From UBA1046 sp012511325 (GTDB lineage: Bacteria; Bacillota; Clostridia; Saccharofermentanales; DTU023): a DNA stretch of 64,000 nucleotides. Within the stretch, counting starts at the first letter, position 1; every line of letters begins with the position of its first letter. The DNA lies in NCBI GenBank assembly GCA_050951925.1, contig JBMNJZ010000001.1:868001-932000 (forward strand). Direction: 5' to 3'. Positions 32,145 through 41,281 of the stretch are shown here, piece by piece. The position numbers and the translations under genes were made by a program. The notes under the pieces were generated by a model, which was not told the DNA's origin, did no database searches, and saw nothing but the letters and a program-made list of their open reading frames with translations.

Positions 32145-34121
32145 ATGGCGACATCAGGACAAACAGCGGTAGTCTGGCTATTCAGCAACACTCACGGGTA
32201 CTTCGTTCGCTGGACTAGAACTGCTGTTGACGTCACGAATAATACCTCAACGGTCAAGGCGGAGCTTTGTGTCGAACTGAAGCCCAATTACGGCTACTAC
32301 GGGTCGAATCGAACCAGCCAGATCAGACTTGACGGTACTACCTATGACCTGCCTAATCCGGGTATCTCAAGCCCCGGAGCAGGCACATGGGTCTTAGGCA
32401 CTGCCACTAAGGTTTTGACGCACAATTCCGATGGGACAAGGTCTTTTGTGTTGGGCGGCAGACACAGAGCACCGGGTTACAGCGACTCTGCTTACATTCC
32501 GGACGAAACCTTCGTTCTGGACGCAATCCCAAGAGCGACTGAGATCACGGCTTTCAGCAATTTTAACTCTGATAGTACGAGCATCAGCGTCACGCTTGAC
32601 CGGAAATCCAGCAGTTTTACGCATGAGATCACCTTGAAGGTTGCCGGAACAAATATCGTCACATGGACTGGCACGGCGGCGAACTTCACAGGGGCAGGGA
32701 CGCTATCGCTTTCAACCGAGCAAAGAAACGCAATCCTGACTGCTATGCCGACAACGACAACAGCGACAGCGACAGTGACGGTGGTCACTAAGAGTGGAAC
32801 AACCACGGTCGGGAGCAGGTCAAGGAATGCGACTTACACAATCCAAGCGAATGTGGTGCCGACGATCAGCAATGTCTTGGTCACGGTCACCACGCCGCAA
32901 GGGGCGATTACCGGCACGGCGAGAAACTATGCCGTGCAAAACGTCAGCACGATCAAGGTGCAATACTCACGGGCTGCCCCGACCGGAGCGACAATCAAGA
33001 CAGCTAAGGTAGAGCTGGGTGCTGCATCCAGCACGGCGAATCCGGCGAGCTTCACACCGACCGCATCCGGCAGCAACGCCATCAAAATCACGGTCACGGA
33101 CAGCAGGGGCAGGTCGGCAATCCACAATAACAGCGTGTCGGTGGTCGCTTACACCGCACTCATAGCTCAGGTTACGGAGCTAACAAGGCTTCCGAGCCAG
33201 CAGACCAATATGCGGCTCAAGGTCAAGCTCACGGTCGGGGCGATAACCTACGGCTCCAACACTACCAACGGATTTAATATCAAGGTTGAAACCGTGCCGG
33301 TGGACGGCTCCGAGCCTTCTAGCACACCTTACAACCAGACGTGGAATCCGGGGTCAGCGAGCGAAACGGTCTACACGATCACGCCGTCAACCGTCTATCT
33401 GGAAACCAAAGCCTATAACGTGACGATCACGGTCAAGGACGATTTCTCCACCGTGACGTTGGTCGGGCGGTTGTCTACGGCAAGTTTCCCGCTTGTCATG
33501 GGTAAAATCGGCATTGGCGTCGGCAAAGTCCCCGAATCCGGCAGGGTGCTTGATGTGGCTGGGTCGGTCTATTTTGACGGCCTCTTGATTAAACCTAGCG
33601 CTATTTCCGGGGCGTTAATCAAAGACCCGGAGCTGATTCCGGCTAACTCAGACCTTAACAACTACATGAGAGAGGGACATTTTTATTGTTCCACCAATGC
33701 TGCTGTGGCAACGCTGCTCAACTGCCCGACAGGGAACGCATTTAGCATGAGCGTTGAAAAACATGCCGGGTACTGCCAGCGGCTGATAACTTATCACACT
33801 CACTTGTGGGTGGAGTACATCCGCAATTACTATAACGGCACATGGGGGCCGTGGCGGAGGATAGCTATCTTCGGTTACGACTTCCAAGCTGGCAGCGGCA
33901 ATGTCGGAGCATTGACAGCGGGGCAAGTCTACTCGCAAAACGTGACGCTGCCGGTGGCGTTCCCGAGCGATAGTTATTCGGTTATAGTGACCGGCAACAA
34001 TACTGGCGTTCCCGCAGTGTTCGGTGTGACAACACGGACGACTACTTATTTTACGGTGCAGGCGAGGGCGCTGGCAAACTCAGGCTCAGGCTACTTTCAC
34101 TGGATTGCGATGATGAGATAA
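32145..34121 (+). CDS. Minor structural protein, DUF859-like fibre
   Basis: A 658-residue, Thr/Ser/Val-rich protein, mostly beta. The N-terminal QIRLDGTTYDLPNP and GTWVLGTATKVLTHNSDGTR regions match DUF859-type siphophage minor structural proteins. Ig-like strands follow, and the last 120 residues (LLNCPTGNAFSMSVEKHAGY, then YYNGTWGPWRRIAI) resemble pyocin-knob or fibre-tip ends. It is likely a host-binding fibre working with the preceding gene. Confidence 0.8.
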   Translation: MATSGQTAVVWLFSNTHGYFVRWTRTAVDVTNNTSTVKAELCVELKPNYGYYGSNRTSQIRLDGTTYDLPNPGISSPGAGTWVLGTATKVLTHNSDGTRSFVLGGRHRAPGYSDSAYIPDETFVLDAIPRATEITAFSNFNSDSTSISVTLDRKSSSFTHEITLKVAGTNIVTWTGTAANFTGAGTLSLSTEQRNAILTAMPTTTTATATVTVVTKSGTTTVGSRSRNATYTIQANVVPTISNVLVTVTTPQGAITGTARNYAVQNVSTIKVQYSRAAPTGATIKTAKVELGAASSTANPASFTPTASGSNAIKITVTDSRGRSAIHNNSVSVVAYTALIAQVTELTRLPSQQTNMRLKVKLTVGAITYGSNTTNGFNIKVETVPVDGSEPSSTPYNQTWNPGSASETVYTITPSTVYLETKAYNVTITVKDDFSTVTLVGRLSTASFPLVMGKIGIGVGKVPESGRVLDVAGSVYFDGLLIKPSAISGALIKDPELIPANSDLNNYMREGHFYCSTNAAVATLLNCPTGNAFSMSVEKHAGYCQRLITYHTHLWVEYIRNYYNGTWGPWRRIAIFGYDFQAGSGNVGALTAGQVYSQNVTLPVAFPSDSYSVIVTGNNTGVPAVFGVTTRTTTYFTVQARALANSGSGYFHWIAMMR

Positions 34122-34131
34122 GGAGGGTTAT

Positions 34132-34881
34132 ATGGACTTAAATAAGCAATTTGCAATACGAAATGATTGCTTTAAGGCAGGACAAAAAATCAAGCCGCAA
34201 GGCATCATGTGGCACTCAACAGGTGCGAACAATCCGAATTTGAGGCGGTATGTCGGGCCGGATGATGGGAAATTAGGTGTCAACCGATTCAAAAACTACT
34301 GGAACCGCAGCGGACTGAAAAAGTGCTGCCATGCTTTCATCGGTAAGCTGAAAAACGGCGATATTGCCACTTATCAAATATTGCCGTGGGATTATTACGG
34401 CTGGCATTGCGGCAAAGGGAAGAAAGGCTCGGCCAATGCGACACATATCGGATTTGAGATCTGCGAGGACGATAAGAAAGACAAGAGCTATGCAATGTCG
34501 GCTTACAAAGAAGCAATCGAATTAACAGCGTACCTGTGCAAGCTATACAGCCTTGACCCTTTCGGCAAGCTGAAAAACGGGCTTCCAGTCATCACAGACC
34601 ACGCAGAGGCGGCAAGATTAGGCTATGCCAGCAATCACGGGGATGTGCTGCACTGGTTTGGACGATACGGAATCACGCTGGACAAGATCAGGCAGGACGT
34701 GGCAGCACTGCTTGCGTCTGGCAGCAGTGGGGCGGCTGAGCCTGAGATTTTATATCGCGTCATGGTCGGGACTGAGTTTAAGCTGGCCGGGTCGTATCGC
34801 AACAAAAAATATGCTGAAGCGGAATTGCAGCGCCAGATTGAGCTAGGCGAGGCAGCGAAAATAGTTGAGGTTCGGAGGTAA
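34132..34881 (+). CDS. Endolysin, N-acetylmuramoyl-L-alanine amidase
   Basis: A 249-residue lysin. Residues 1-190 form an Amidase_2/PGRP domain: the first zinc His is in GIMWHSTGANNP, with further ligands in CCHAFIG, HCGKG and NHGDVLHWF. Residues 200-249 (YRVMVGTEFKLAGSYRNKKY) look like a SPOR-type or similar small cell-wall-binding repeat. It cleaves peptidoglycan at the end of the lytic cycle, released by the nearby holin. Strong AGGAGGG ribosome site. Confidence 0.92.
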   Translation: MDLNKQFAIRNDCFKAGQKIKPQGIMWHSTGANNPNLRRYVGPDDGKLGVNRFKNYWNRSGLKKCCHAFIGKLKNGDIATYQILPWDYYGWHCGKGKKGSANATHIGFEICEDDKKDKSYAMSAYKEAIELTAYLCKLYSLDPFGKLKNGLPVITDHAEAARLGYASNHGDVLHWFGRYGITLDKIRQDVAALLASGSSGAAEPEILYRVMVGTEFKLAGSYRNKKYAEAELQRQIELGEAAKIVEVRR

Positions 34882-34885
34882 GCGT

Positions 34886-35395
34886 ATGGATTTTGGCACA
34901 ATTTTGGCACATGTTATTGATCTTGATTATCTCGTTTGGGTGGCGGGGTCTGCGGTCACCGTTGTTGGAGCCGCCGGTCTGATCGTGCGACCGGTCAGGC
35001 GGACGCTGAAGCGCTATGATTCGGCGCTTGACAGCTACGGCAAGGCATTGAAGGACTACAAAGACATGTTCGAGGCTCAGGCTCAGTCGCTGGAAGACAG
35101 CAAGATTGACAGGCAGAGGCTCCATGCCGAGCTGGAGGCGATCAAGGCGGACGATCTCAGCCCGATTAAGAAGGCACTGCTTATCCAAAGCAAGGTCGAG
35201 ATCAATAAAATCTGCGACAAGGCGATTGACCGGGGCTACATTTTCAGCCGTGAGTTGGAGGAGGCGGAAATGCTGTTTGAAACTTACGAGCCTCTTGGCG
35301 GCAACGGCGTGACAAGGACGAAAATGGAAGCCGCAAGAAAGCTGAAGATCAGGTCGCAGACAAGAAATAAAATCGTGGAGGATAATAAAGAATGA
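34886..35395 (+). CDS. Membrane-anchored coiled-coil lysis-cassette protein
   Basis: A 169-residue protein from ATG 34886 (GGAGG before it). One membrane segment at about residues 14-36 (YLVWVAGSAVTVVGAAGLIV) is followed by a long charged coiled coil (about 40-110) and a helical end. It sits between amidase and holin, so a role in lysis control or in anchoring the lysin is plausible. It could also be a second holin component; the sequence does not decide. Confidence 0.65.
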   Translation: MDFGTILAHVIDLDYLVWVAGSAVTVVGAAGLIVRPVRRTLKRYDSALDSYGKALKDYKDMFEAQAQSLEDSKIDRQRLHAELEAIKADDLSPIKKALLIQSKVEINKICDKAIDRGYIFSRELEEAEMLFETYEPLGGNGVTRTKMEAARKLKIRSQTRNKIVEDNKE

Positions 35396-35601
35396 AAACA
35401 CTAACTAAAGACTGGCTCAAGGCCGCTCTGATTCGGGCGGTCAGGACTTGGGCGCAAGTAGCAGCGACTTCGATACCGACAACGGCAATGTTGTTGAGTG
35501 AAGTCAACTGGGGCGTTGTCCTTTCAACGGCAACGCTATCAGCGATTGCGTCGCTGTTGATGAGTATTGCAGGATTGCCTGAAGTCGAAGCGGAAGGTTA
35601 A
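35392..35601 (+). CDS. Holin, r1t type
   Basis: A 69-residue protein with two membrane segments (about 17-38 and 42-61) separated by a short turn (SEVNWG), charged N-terminus and acidic C-terminus. The pattern (KDWLKAALIRAVRTWAQVAA, then SIAGLPEVE) matches r1t-type phage holins. It overlaps the preceding gene by 4 bp and closes the late operon. Confidence 0.88.
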   Translation: MKTLTKDWLKAALIRAVRTWAQVAATSIPTTAMLLSEVNWGVVLSTATLSAIASLLMSIAGLPEVEAEG

Positions 35602-35609
35602 TTATTAAT

Positions 35610-35644
35610 GCCCCGGTCGTGATTGGCCGGGGCTGTTTTATTTT
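35610..35644 (+). terminator. Late operon terminator
   Basis: GCCCCGGTC and GGCCGGGGC form a 9-bp stem (one G-T pair), followed by TGTTTTATTTT. It is 9 bp behind the holin stop. Confidence 0.85.
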
Positions 35645-35752
35645 GTGTGTCGTTTTGTGTGTCACTGTATTGCCAATATATTAGCATTGAATATCAACAT
35701 ATTAGTATAAACTGCTGATAACACTAAGTTCTTGGCGTTTAACGACAATACT
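35641..35752. other. Probable right edge of the prophage
   Basis: After the late terminator the sequence becomes AT-rich and non-coding. It holds a direct repeat of TTTTGTGTGTC (35641-35651 and 35653-35663). The next gene looks like host. The right attachment site should be in this stretch, but its left partner lies outside the window, so the core cannot be defined. Confidence 0.4.
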
Positions 35753-35780
35753 TTGTTGATGTGGCAGATAATTGTATAAT
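35753..35780 (+). promoter_or_regulatory. Promoter of the membrane-protein genes
   Basis: TTGTTG (35753-35758) and a perfect TATAAT (35775-35780) have a 16-bp spacer. The start codon at 35808 follows 28 bp later behind TTGGAGGCGGAG. Confidence 0.6.
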
Positions 35781-35807
35781 GATGTCAATTAACAGTTGGA
35801 GGCGGAG

Positions 35808-36413
35808 ATGGATTATCTGGAGGGATTTCTGATCGGACCGGTCTGGACCGATACTGATTACGAAACCAGACGGCATACGGCAATCCATGTCTTTGTGGCG
35901 GCGCTGGTCGGACTAGTCTATGTCCTTATGATCATTTTCCCTTCCTACCAGGGGATTCTCAAAGCTATGCCTCTGCCGGCTTCGCTGATCATCTTCATAA
36001 TGCTGATGCTGGTGACGCCGATTATTGCCTGCTTTTACTATCGGACGCCGCTCTACGTTCGCCCGCTGATACTGTTGCTCTATGCCTTCAAATTCCTGCT
36101 GGGCTTCTGGGTGCTTTTGCAAGCGGTTTTGCCTCTGTATGTCCTGGAGATCGAAGGCTTGCAGGAATATGTCTTTGCGGAAGTAAACCAAAGTATTGAG
36201 AGCGCTATTAGCTGGTTCGATTTTGCGGGCTATCTCTTCTCCATGATTCTGGGCATCATCCTCGGCGGGCTGTGGCTGGTTTTGCGCCTGATTATCATCT
36301 TGATCCTGATAGCGGCTGTTCCCTTGGCGTTCTTTATTTTGATCAAGCTTATCCAGCATGGCTTGGACATGCTGGTTGAATGGTTTTATACCAGAGACAG
36401 GCATATCGCCTGA
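35808..36413 (+). CDS. Integral membrane protein, unknown function
   Basis: A 201-residue protein with about five hydrophobic segments (roughly 24-46, 53-76, 84-110, 140-160, 166-192) and few charged residues outside loops. ATG 35808 is preferred because GGAGGCGGAG precedes it. No family is recognised. The next gene, also membrane-bound, follows 70 bp later and may work with it. Confidence 0.75.
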   Translation: MDYLEGFLIGPVWTDTDYETRRHTAIHVFVAALVGLVYVLMIIFPSYQGILKAMPLPASLIIFIMLMLVTPIIACFYYRTPLYVRPLILLLYAFKFLLGFWVLLQAVLPLYVLEIEGLQEYVFAEVNQSIESAISWFDFAGYLFSMILGIILGGLWLVLRLIIILILIAAVPLAFFILIKLIQHGLDMLVEWFYTRDRHIA

Positions 36414-36483
36414 GATTATACGACGATCAACAGGCGCAACGCTAAGATGAGAAATAATTCTGACAGGTTAAAGCAGCAATAAG

Positions 36484-37704
36484 ATGTCAAGACGAAACTG
36501 GCTTAGAAATTTCATCCATCAACTCCTCATCTTGATCCTCTTCTGCGCAGGATTATTTTATCTGCATCGCAAAATCAATAATACTCCGGAACTTAAAGAT
36601 TTGGGCTGGCTCTCGACTATACTCTGGATTGCCATCGCTCTTTTTCTGCTTCTGTTGGCCCTTTTTATCCGCAACAGTTTCTTCGGCTATGCTTTGGAAC
36701 GCTTCGACCCAGGCAATGTAGACAGTCTGCGGCGCTTGGCGGCAATGAAGAAATTCCGGCTCTCTCCCGAGCAGGCACAGCAGATCAGAGCGGCCGGGAA
36801 CCCGATCGCTGAAGCTATCCTCTGGCTCAGCTCGCTGGGCTATACAGAGGCCGGCCGGCGGACAATGGGGCTGGTGTTCGAGCGCCCGGTCCGCAAATTG
36901 TGGCCCTTCGGCCGGCAGCGGTTTGAACGGGTTTTCCTGCTTTATCTGCCGATGCCGAATGTCCTGATTGTGGATCGTCTGCTGCGCGATTGCATCGCCT
37001 ATATCGATCAGCAAAGCGAGACCAGGCCGGCGCCGCATAACCATCTCTTCCTGATTACCGACATGAACCATAAGGACGAAGTCACCTCAGCTGCTTCCGG
37101 GGTAGTGAACTTCCTGCTCAAGATTGACCTGGGCAGCCTTTGTCCCTGGCTATTGGATATCACATTCGGCCGCTTATTCTATCCGCTCGACCGCAGTCTG
37201 ATTAAGCCGGCGCAGCGGCGCCGGCAAAACAGCTTCCGCAGCTCGTTGTTACAATGGCTGACGAAGGCGGACAGGGTCGAACAACATCCCCAATCTCAGT
37301 TCGCGGCGGAACCGTGGGCCGGCGAACCGGTACAGCCTTCTGTCGTAATGCGTGCGCCCGTTATCAACGGCGATATGATGTCAGAGGAGATTGACTTGCA
37401 GACCATCGAGGGAGAAGTGGAAACTGCGGGCGAGACAGAAACGACGGCAGAGACCGAAGGTGAAGCGGAGGCAATAGAGATTGACTTGCAGACCGCAGAG
37501 AAGGAAAAGGAAATAGAAGTGAAGGAAGAGGAGGAAGTAACTGTAGAGGCGGAGGCGGAAATAGAGGCGGAGGCAGAAGCAGAGGAAGAGAAAGGGGCAG
37601 AAATAGAGGCAGAGGGAACGCCTCAGTCCGGCAGAGTCACCTTGACGGCAGAGGAGGAGACAGAAACGGAGAATCGGAATGAAGCCGCTAATTCTAACCA
37701 TTGA
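36484..37704 (+). CDS. Membrane protein with long acidic tail, unknown function
   Basis: A 406-residue protein. Two N-terminal membrane segments (about 9-27 and 42-62) anchor a cytoplasmic domain (about 70-265) of unknown fold. The last 100 residues are almost purely Glu, Ala, Thr and Val with two EIDLQT repeats at about 302 and 336. DNA there is a GAGGCGGAG-rich purine tract. The end overlaps glpK by 26 bp, so glpK may be coupled to it. The acidic tail could bind a basic partner or metal ions; that is speculation. Confidence 0.75.
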   Translation: MSRRNWLRNFIHQLLILILFCAGLFYLHRKINNTPELKDLGWLSTILWIAIALFLLLLALFIRNSFFGYALERFDPGNVDSLRRLAAMKKFRLSPEQAQQIRAAGNPIAEAILWLSSLGYTEAGRRTMGLVFERPVRKLWPFGRQRFERVFLLYLPMPNVLIVDRLLRDCIAYIDQQSETRPAPHNHLFLITDMNHKDEVTSAASGVVNFLLKIDLGSLCPWLLDITFGRLFYPLDRSLIKPAQRRRQNSFRSSLLQWLTKADRVEQHPQSQFAAEPWAGEPVQPSVVMRAPVINGDMMSEEIDLQTIEGEVETAGETETTAETEGEAEAIEIDLQTAEKEKEIEVKEEEEVTVEAEAEIEAEAEAEEEKGAEIEAEGTPQSGRVTLTAEEETETENRNEAANSNH

Positions 37705-39160
37705 TCAGGGTACGACCAGTTCCCGCGCCATTATATATGACGAAGCGGGCAGACCGCTTTATAAGGCTCAGCGAGCTTTGGAGCTTGAATTTCCTCAGCC
37801 GGGCTGGGTAGAAGTGGACGCCATTGACCTCTGGCATTCGGTTCTGGCAGTTGTGACCGAGGCAATTTCGCAGCCTATGATTGAGCCTGGGCGTATTGCT
37901 GCCCTGGGCATCACCAATCAGCGGGAAACAACCGTAGTCTGGGACAGAAAAACTGGCCTGCCCATTGCCAAAGCGATCGTCTGGCAATCCAGACAGACGG
38001 CGGAAATCTGCGCTGAGCTAAGGCAGGCAGGCGCAGAAGAAATGATCAGAGCGAAAACCGGTCTGCCGCTCGACCCCTATTTCTCTGCCAGTAAGATCCG
38101 TTTTATTCTGGATGCGGTGCCCGGCGCTCAGGCCAGAGCCGAGCAAGGGGAACTGCTCTGCGGCACTATCGACAGCTGGCTGATCTGGAAACTGACCGGC
38201 GGGGAAGTGCACGCCACTGACAGCTCCAATGCCAGCCGGACCATGTTGTTCAATATCCATTCCGGACAATGGGATGAAGAGCTGCTGAATCTTTTTGACA
38301 TCCCGCGGCTGATGCTGCCGGAGATAAGAGACTCGGCCGGCGATTTCGGTCAGGCGCGCCTATTGGAGCTGACGATCCCGATTCTGGCGGTGCTGGGCGA
38401 TCAGCAGGCTGCTCTTTACGGTCAGAACTGCTTGCGGAAGGGTACTGCCAAGTCCACTTTCGGCACCGGCGGATTTTTGTTGATGAATACCGGGACTGCT
38501 CCGGTCAAATCTGACTCCGGACTGTTGACGACCGTCGCCTGGCGCCTGGAAGGGCGGACAACTTATGCCCTGGAAGGCAGCTTCTTTACGGCCGGGTCGG
38601 CTCTGAGCTGGCTGCAGGACGGCCTGCATTTGATCGATGACCCGGGTGAGGCGGATCAGCTCGCCGGAGCGGCCGACCCCAGGAGCACCGTGCATTTCAT
38701 ACCCGCCTTATCCGGTCTGGGCACGCCCTGGTGGAACGACCGGGTCAGAGCTTCTTTCATGGGCATGACGCAGGGAACAGGCAAGGAAGAACTGGTGCGA
38801 GCTGTCTTTGAGGCGATTGCCTATCAGACTGCGACTATCTTCAACAGCATGCAGGCGGAGAGCCGGCTGCTGCTCACAACGCTCCAGGTGGACGGAGGCC
38901 TGGTCTTGAGCGATTTTTTCCTGGCTTTTCTCAGCGATATCTTGCAGCTCGAGATCGGCAGGCCGGTCGACTTTGAGGTGACCGCAATGGGGGTGACTCT
39001 CCTGGCCGGACTTAAGGCCGGCTACTGGTCCAGCGCGGATATTGCAGCCCGCACTATAGAAGTCAGCAAGACTTTCCGCCCCCAAATGCCGGCAGAGGAG
39101 AGCAGACAGAGACTCAAGGACTGGCAGAGAGCAATCGGGCAATTCTGTTCATATTATTGA
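37679..39160 (+). CDS. glpK: Glycerol kinase
   Basis: A 493-residue FGGY kinase. N-terminal LTIDQGTTSSRAIIYDEAG is the phosphate loop; GITNQRETTVVWDRKTG and WQSRQTAEICAEL are substrate-region signatures of glycerol kinase; DSSNASRTMLFNIHSGQWD and FGTGGFLLMNTG follow. It phosphorylates glycerol to sn-glycerol 3-phosphate in the cytosol. With the lipase-like hydrolase downstream it would use glycerol freed from acylglycerols. GGAGAATCGGA precedes the ATG. Confidence 0.95.
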   Translation: MKPLILTIDQGTTSSRAIIYDEAGRPLYKAQRALELEFPQPGWVEVDAIDLWHSVLAVVTEAISQPMIEPGRIAALGITNQRETTVVWDRKTGLPIAKAIVWQSRQTAEICAELRQAGAEEMIRAKTGLPLDPYFSASKIRFILDAVPGAQARAEQGELLCGTIDSWLIWKLTGGEVHATDSSNASRTMLFNIHSGQWDEELLNLFDIPRLMLPEIRDSAGDFGQARLLELTIPILAVLGDQQAALYGQNCLRKGTAKSTFGTGGFLLMNTGTAPVKSDSGLLTTVAWRLEGRTTYALEGSFFTAGSALSWLQDGLHLIDDPGEADQLAGAADPRSTVHFIPALSGLGTPWWNDRVRASFMGMTQGTGKEELVRAVFEAIAYQTATIFNSMQAESRLLLTTLQVDGGLVLSDFFLAFLSDILQLEIGRPVDFEVTAMGVTLLAGLKAGYWSSADIAARTIEVSKTFRPQMPAEESRQRLKDWQRAIGQFCSYY

Positions 39161-39239
39161 CAGCGCAGGCCTAACTGGACATATTTAGCAGTTGGAGGCC
39201 GGTCGCTGAAAAAAAGCTGAAAAAAGAGAGGAGATAGAG

Positions 39240-40178
39240 ATGAGAAAACTGCAAAGTGATTTTTTATCCGCCGACGGCAAAACCAGAATCAATGTCTTGT
39301 CCTGGCAGCCGGATGAGCCGCAAGGTATTTTGCAGATCGCCCATGGCATGGTTGAATTTGCCGATCGCTATGACGAACTGGGGCGCTGGTTAGCTGAGCA
39401 AGGCTTCCTGGTGGTGGCTAACGATCATCTGGGTCACGGTGATTCCGTCCTCACCCAGGCAGACTGGGGCTATTTTGCTGACGAAGACGGTTGGGGCAAG
39501 GTTCTGGCGGATATGCGCACCTTGCGCCAAGCGGCCGCGGCGGACTATCCGGACTTGCCCTATTTTCTCTTCGGCCACAGCATGGGCTCCTTCCTGGTGC
39601 GGCATTATCTGCTGCGCTGGCCGCAGGATAATCTGAGCGGCGCAGTAATTGTCGGTACCGGTCACAACCCGAATTTATTGCTGGCAATTGCCAAGTCCCT
39701 GGCGGCCTATCAGATAAAAACCAAGGGCGCCCGTTTCCGCAGCGAGATCTTGACCAAGCTGACTCTGGGCAAAAATAATAATACTTTCCGGCCGGCCAGA
39801 ACCCGAAATGATTGGATAACCAGAGATGAGAGGATTGTAGATCTCTACAATGCAGAGCCAAGAAACAATTTTGTTTTTACCGCGCAGGCATTTTTTGACT
39901 TTTTCGGCGGGCTGATGGCGATCGCTGATAAAGAAAAACTGGACAGGATGGATCGGAAATTGCCCCTTATTTTCATGTCCGGCGCAAAAGATCCCGTCGG
40001 CAATCAGGGCAAAGGTGTCAAACAGGCTTGCGATCTGTATCGCCGGCTGGGCTGTACAGATCTGGAGCTTAAGCTCTATCCTGAAGCGCGACATGAAATC
40101 TTTAATGAAATTAATCGCGAGGATGTATATACTGATTTGCTAGACTGGCTACTGCGCCAGAGCAATAAAAGCAAATAA
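39240..40178 (+). CDS. Alpha/beta hydrolase, monoacylglycerol-lipase-like
   Basis: A 312-residue hydrolase of the Hydrolase_4 (monoglyceride lipase/lysophospholipase) group. The nucleophile is in GHSMGSF (about residue 114), the acid in SGAKDPVG and the His in EARHEIFNE. No signal peptide. Ribosome site GAGAGGAGA. Next to glycerol kinase, a role in releasing glycerol from monoacylglycerols or lysophospholipids is likely. Confidence 0.85.
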   Translation: MRKLQSDFLSADGKTRINVLSWQPDEPQGILQIAHGMVEFADRYDELGRWLAEQGFLVVANDHLGHGDSVLTQADWGYFADEDGWGKVLADMRTLRQAAAADYPDLPYFLFGHSMGSFLVRHYLLRWPQDNLSGAVIVGTGHNPNLLLAIAKSLAAYQIKTKGARFRSEILTKLTLGKNNNTFRPARTRNDWITRDERIVDLYNAEPRNNFVFTAQAFFDFFGGLMAIADKEKLDRMDRKLPLIFMSGAKDPVGNQGKGVKQACDLYRRLGCTDLELKLYPEARHEIFNEINREDVYTDLLDWLLRQSNKSK

Positions 40179-40190
40179 GGATTTAACCGT

Positions 40191-41093
40191 ATGACCAAAT
40201 TGTTTACTCCGGACGAAGTGCAGATTCCCAGAATCGCTGCGATCCATGATCTATGCGGTTATGGCAGCTGCTCTCTCACAACCGTGATCCCGGTTCTGGC
40301 GGCAGCCGGACTGGAAGCAATGCCGGTTCCGACTTCTTATCTTTCGACTCATACCGCTTTCGGCAGTTATACTTTCTTTGATACCACGGAGAATTTGCCA
40401 ACCTATCTGGGGCACTGGGATCAAGTCGGCTTGCAGATTGATGGAGCATATACCGGCTTTCTGGGTTCGCTGGAGCAGATTGATATTATTCTGGACTTCT
40501 TTCGCGGCCGCCCGGAGATGCTGTGCATAGTCGATCCTGTGATGGGTGATAAGGGCAAGGTATATGCTACCTATACGGAAGCGATGTGCCGGGAAATGAA
40601 GAAACTCGTCAGCACAGCGGATCTTTTGACACCTAATATCACGGAGGCGGCGGTGCTGCTGGATGAAGAATACAGAGGGCAGGCTCTCAGTGAGCGGCAG
40701 ACGCGCGAGATCTGTCAACGGCTGTTGGATCTGGGCTGTAAGAATATCATTCTCAAAGGCATTGTCCGCGAGGATGAGAGTCTGATTCGGAATGCCGTGG
40801 CTTCCGGCGACGGCAGCTACACGGAAACCGGACATCAGCGTGTCGCCGCCGCCATGCACGGAACCGGCGATCTGTTCGCCAGTATTGTCGCGGCAGGCAT
40901 CTTTTCCGGGCGGGATCTGCATGAGACGGTGGTTTTTGCCGGTAAGCTTATCCATGACGCGATGAACTACTCTTTGACGCAAAAGGGCTGGCAGGACAGA
41001 GGCGTCAACTTTGAGCCGTTCCTAAATTATGTTTCCTGTTTCTGCGGCAATCAGCTGGGCAAGATCGAAACTTCCGAGCTGAACCGATTGTGA
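40191..41093 (+). CDS. pdxY: Pyridoxal/pyridoxamine kinase
   Basis: A 300-residue ribokinase-fold kinase. IAAIHDLCGYGSCSLTTVIP is the substrate strand, CIVDPVMGDKGKVYATYTEA the typical PdxK/PdxY motif, LLTPNITEA the next, and MHGTGDLFASIVAAG holds the catalytic Asp and anion hole. It phosphorylates B6 vitamers for salvage to pyridoxal phosphate. It follows the hydrolase by 12 bp. Confidence 0.88.
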   Translation: MTKLFTPDEVQIPRIAAIHDLCGYGSCSLTTVIPVLAAAGLEAMPVPTSYLSTHTAFGSYTFFDTTENLPTYLGHWDQVGLQIDGAYTGFLGSLEQIDIILDFFRGRPEMLCIVDPVMGDKGKVYATYTEAMCREMKKLVSTADLLTPNITEAAVLLDEEYRGQALSERQTREICQRLLDLGCKNIILKGIVREDESLIRNAVASGDGSYTETGHQRVAAAMHGTGDLFASIVAAGIFSGRDLHETVVFAGKLIHDAMNYSLTQKGWQDRGVNFEPFLNYVSCFCGNQLGKIETSELNRL

Positions 41094-41116
41094 TTTTATG
41101 CGCGGAGCAAAAACTG

Positions 41117-41164
41117 TTGAGTTTAATTTGTGCTGTTTTTATGCTAGCATGGACTTATAAGATC
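41117..41164 (+). promoter_or_regulatory. Pilus promoter, copy A
   Basis: TTGAGT (41117-41122) and TATGCT (41140-41145) are 17 bp apart, followed by the palindrome ATGCTAGCAT and GGACTTATAAGATC. Nearly the same 48 bp stand inverted at 57077-57122 before the other pilus operon (three mismatches and a 2-bp gap). It drives the pilB-to-pilO operon. Confidence 0.7.
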
Positions 41165-41197
41165 GTGCGCAAGCGGATTTTAGGTCTTTTTGCGCAC
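41165..41197 (+). other. Hairpin in the pilB leader
   Basis: GTGCGCAA pairs perfectly with TTGCGCAC around a 17-nt loop containing ATTTTAG; only three T follow. It starts about 20 bp after the -10 box, so it lies in the 5' leader and could attenuate or mark a leader structure. The leader of the opposing operon has a related loop motif. Confidence 0.55.
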
Positions 41198-41281
41198 TTT
41201 AGTGATAGCTGATTAATTGTTCACAAATGCGAAGATTGTGGCGCAATTATAGAGTGAAAAATTATATTGCAATAAAAAAGC

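Noticed and set aside
34778..35401. Leftward 207-codon frame over the lysis genes
   Set aside because: It is antisense to the amidase end and the coiled-coil gene, which have good starts and domains.
35913..36404. Leftward 163-codon Gln-rich frame
   Set aside because: Antisense of a clear multi-pass membrane protein; the Gln richness comes from the complement of Leu codons.
40251..40982. Leftward 243-codon frame
   Set aside because: Antisense of the pyridoxal kinase with all its motifs.
41093..41281. Cyclic-di-GMP riboswitch in the pilB leader
   Set aside because: I looked for the GEMM-type conserved core and did not see it in either pilus leader.
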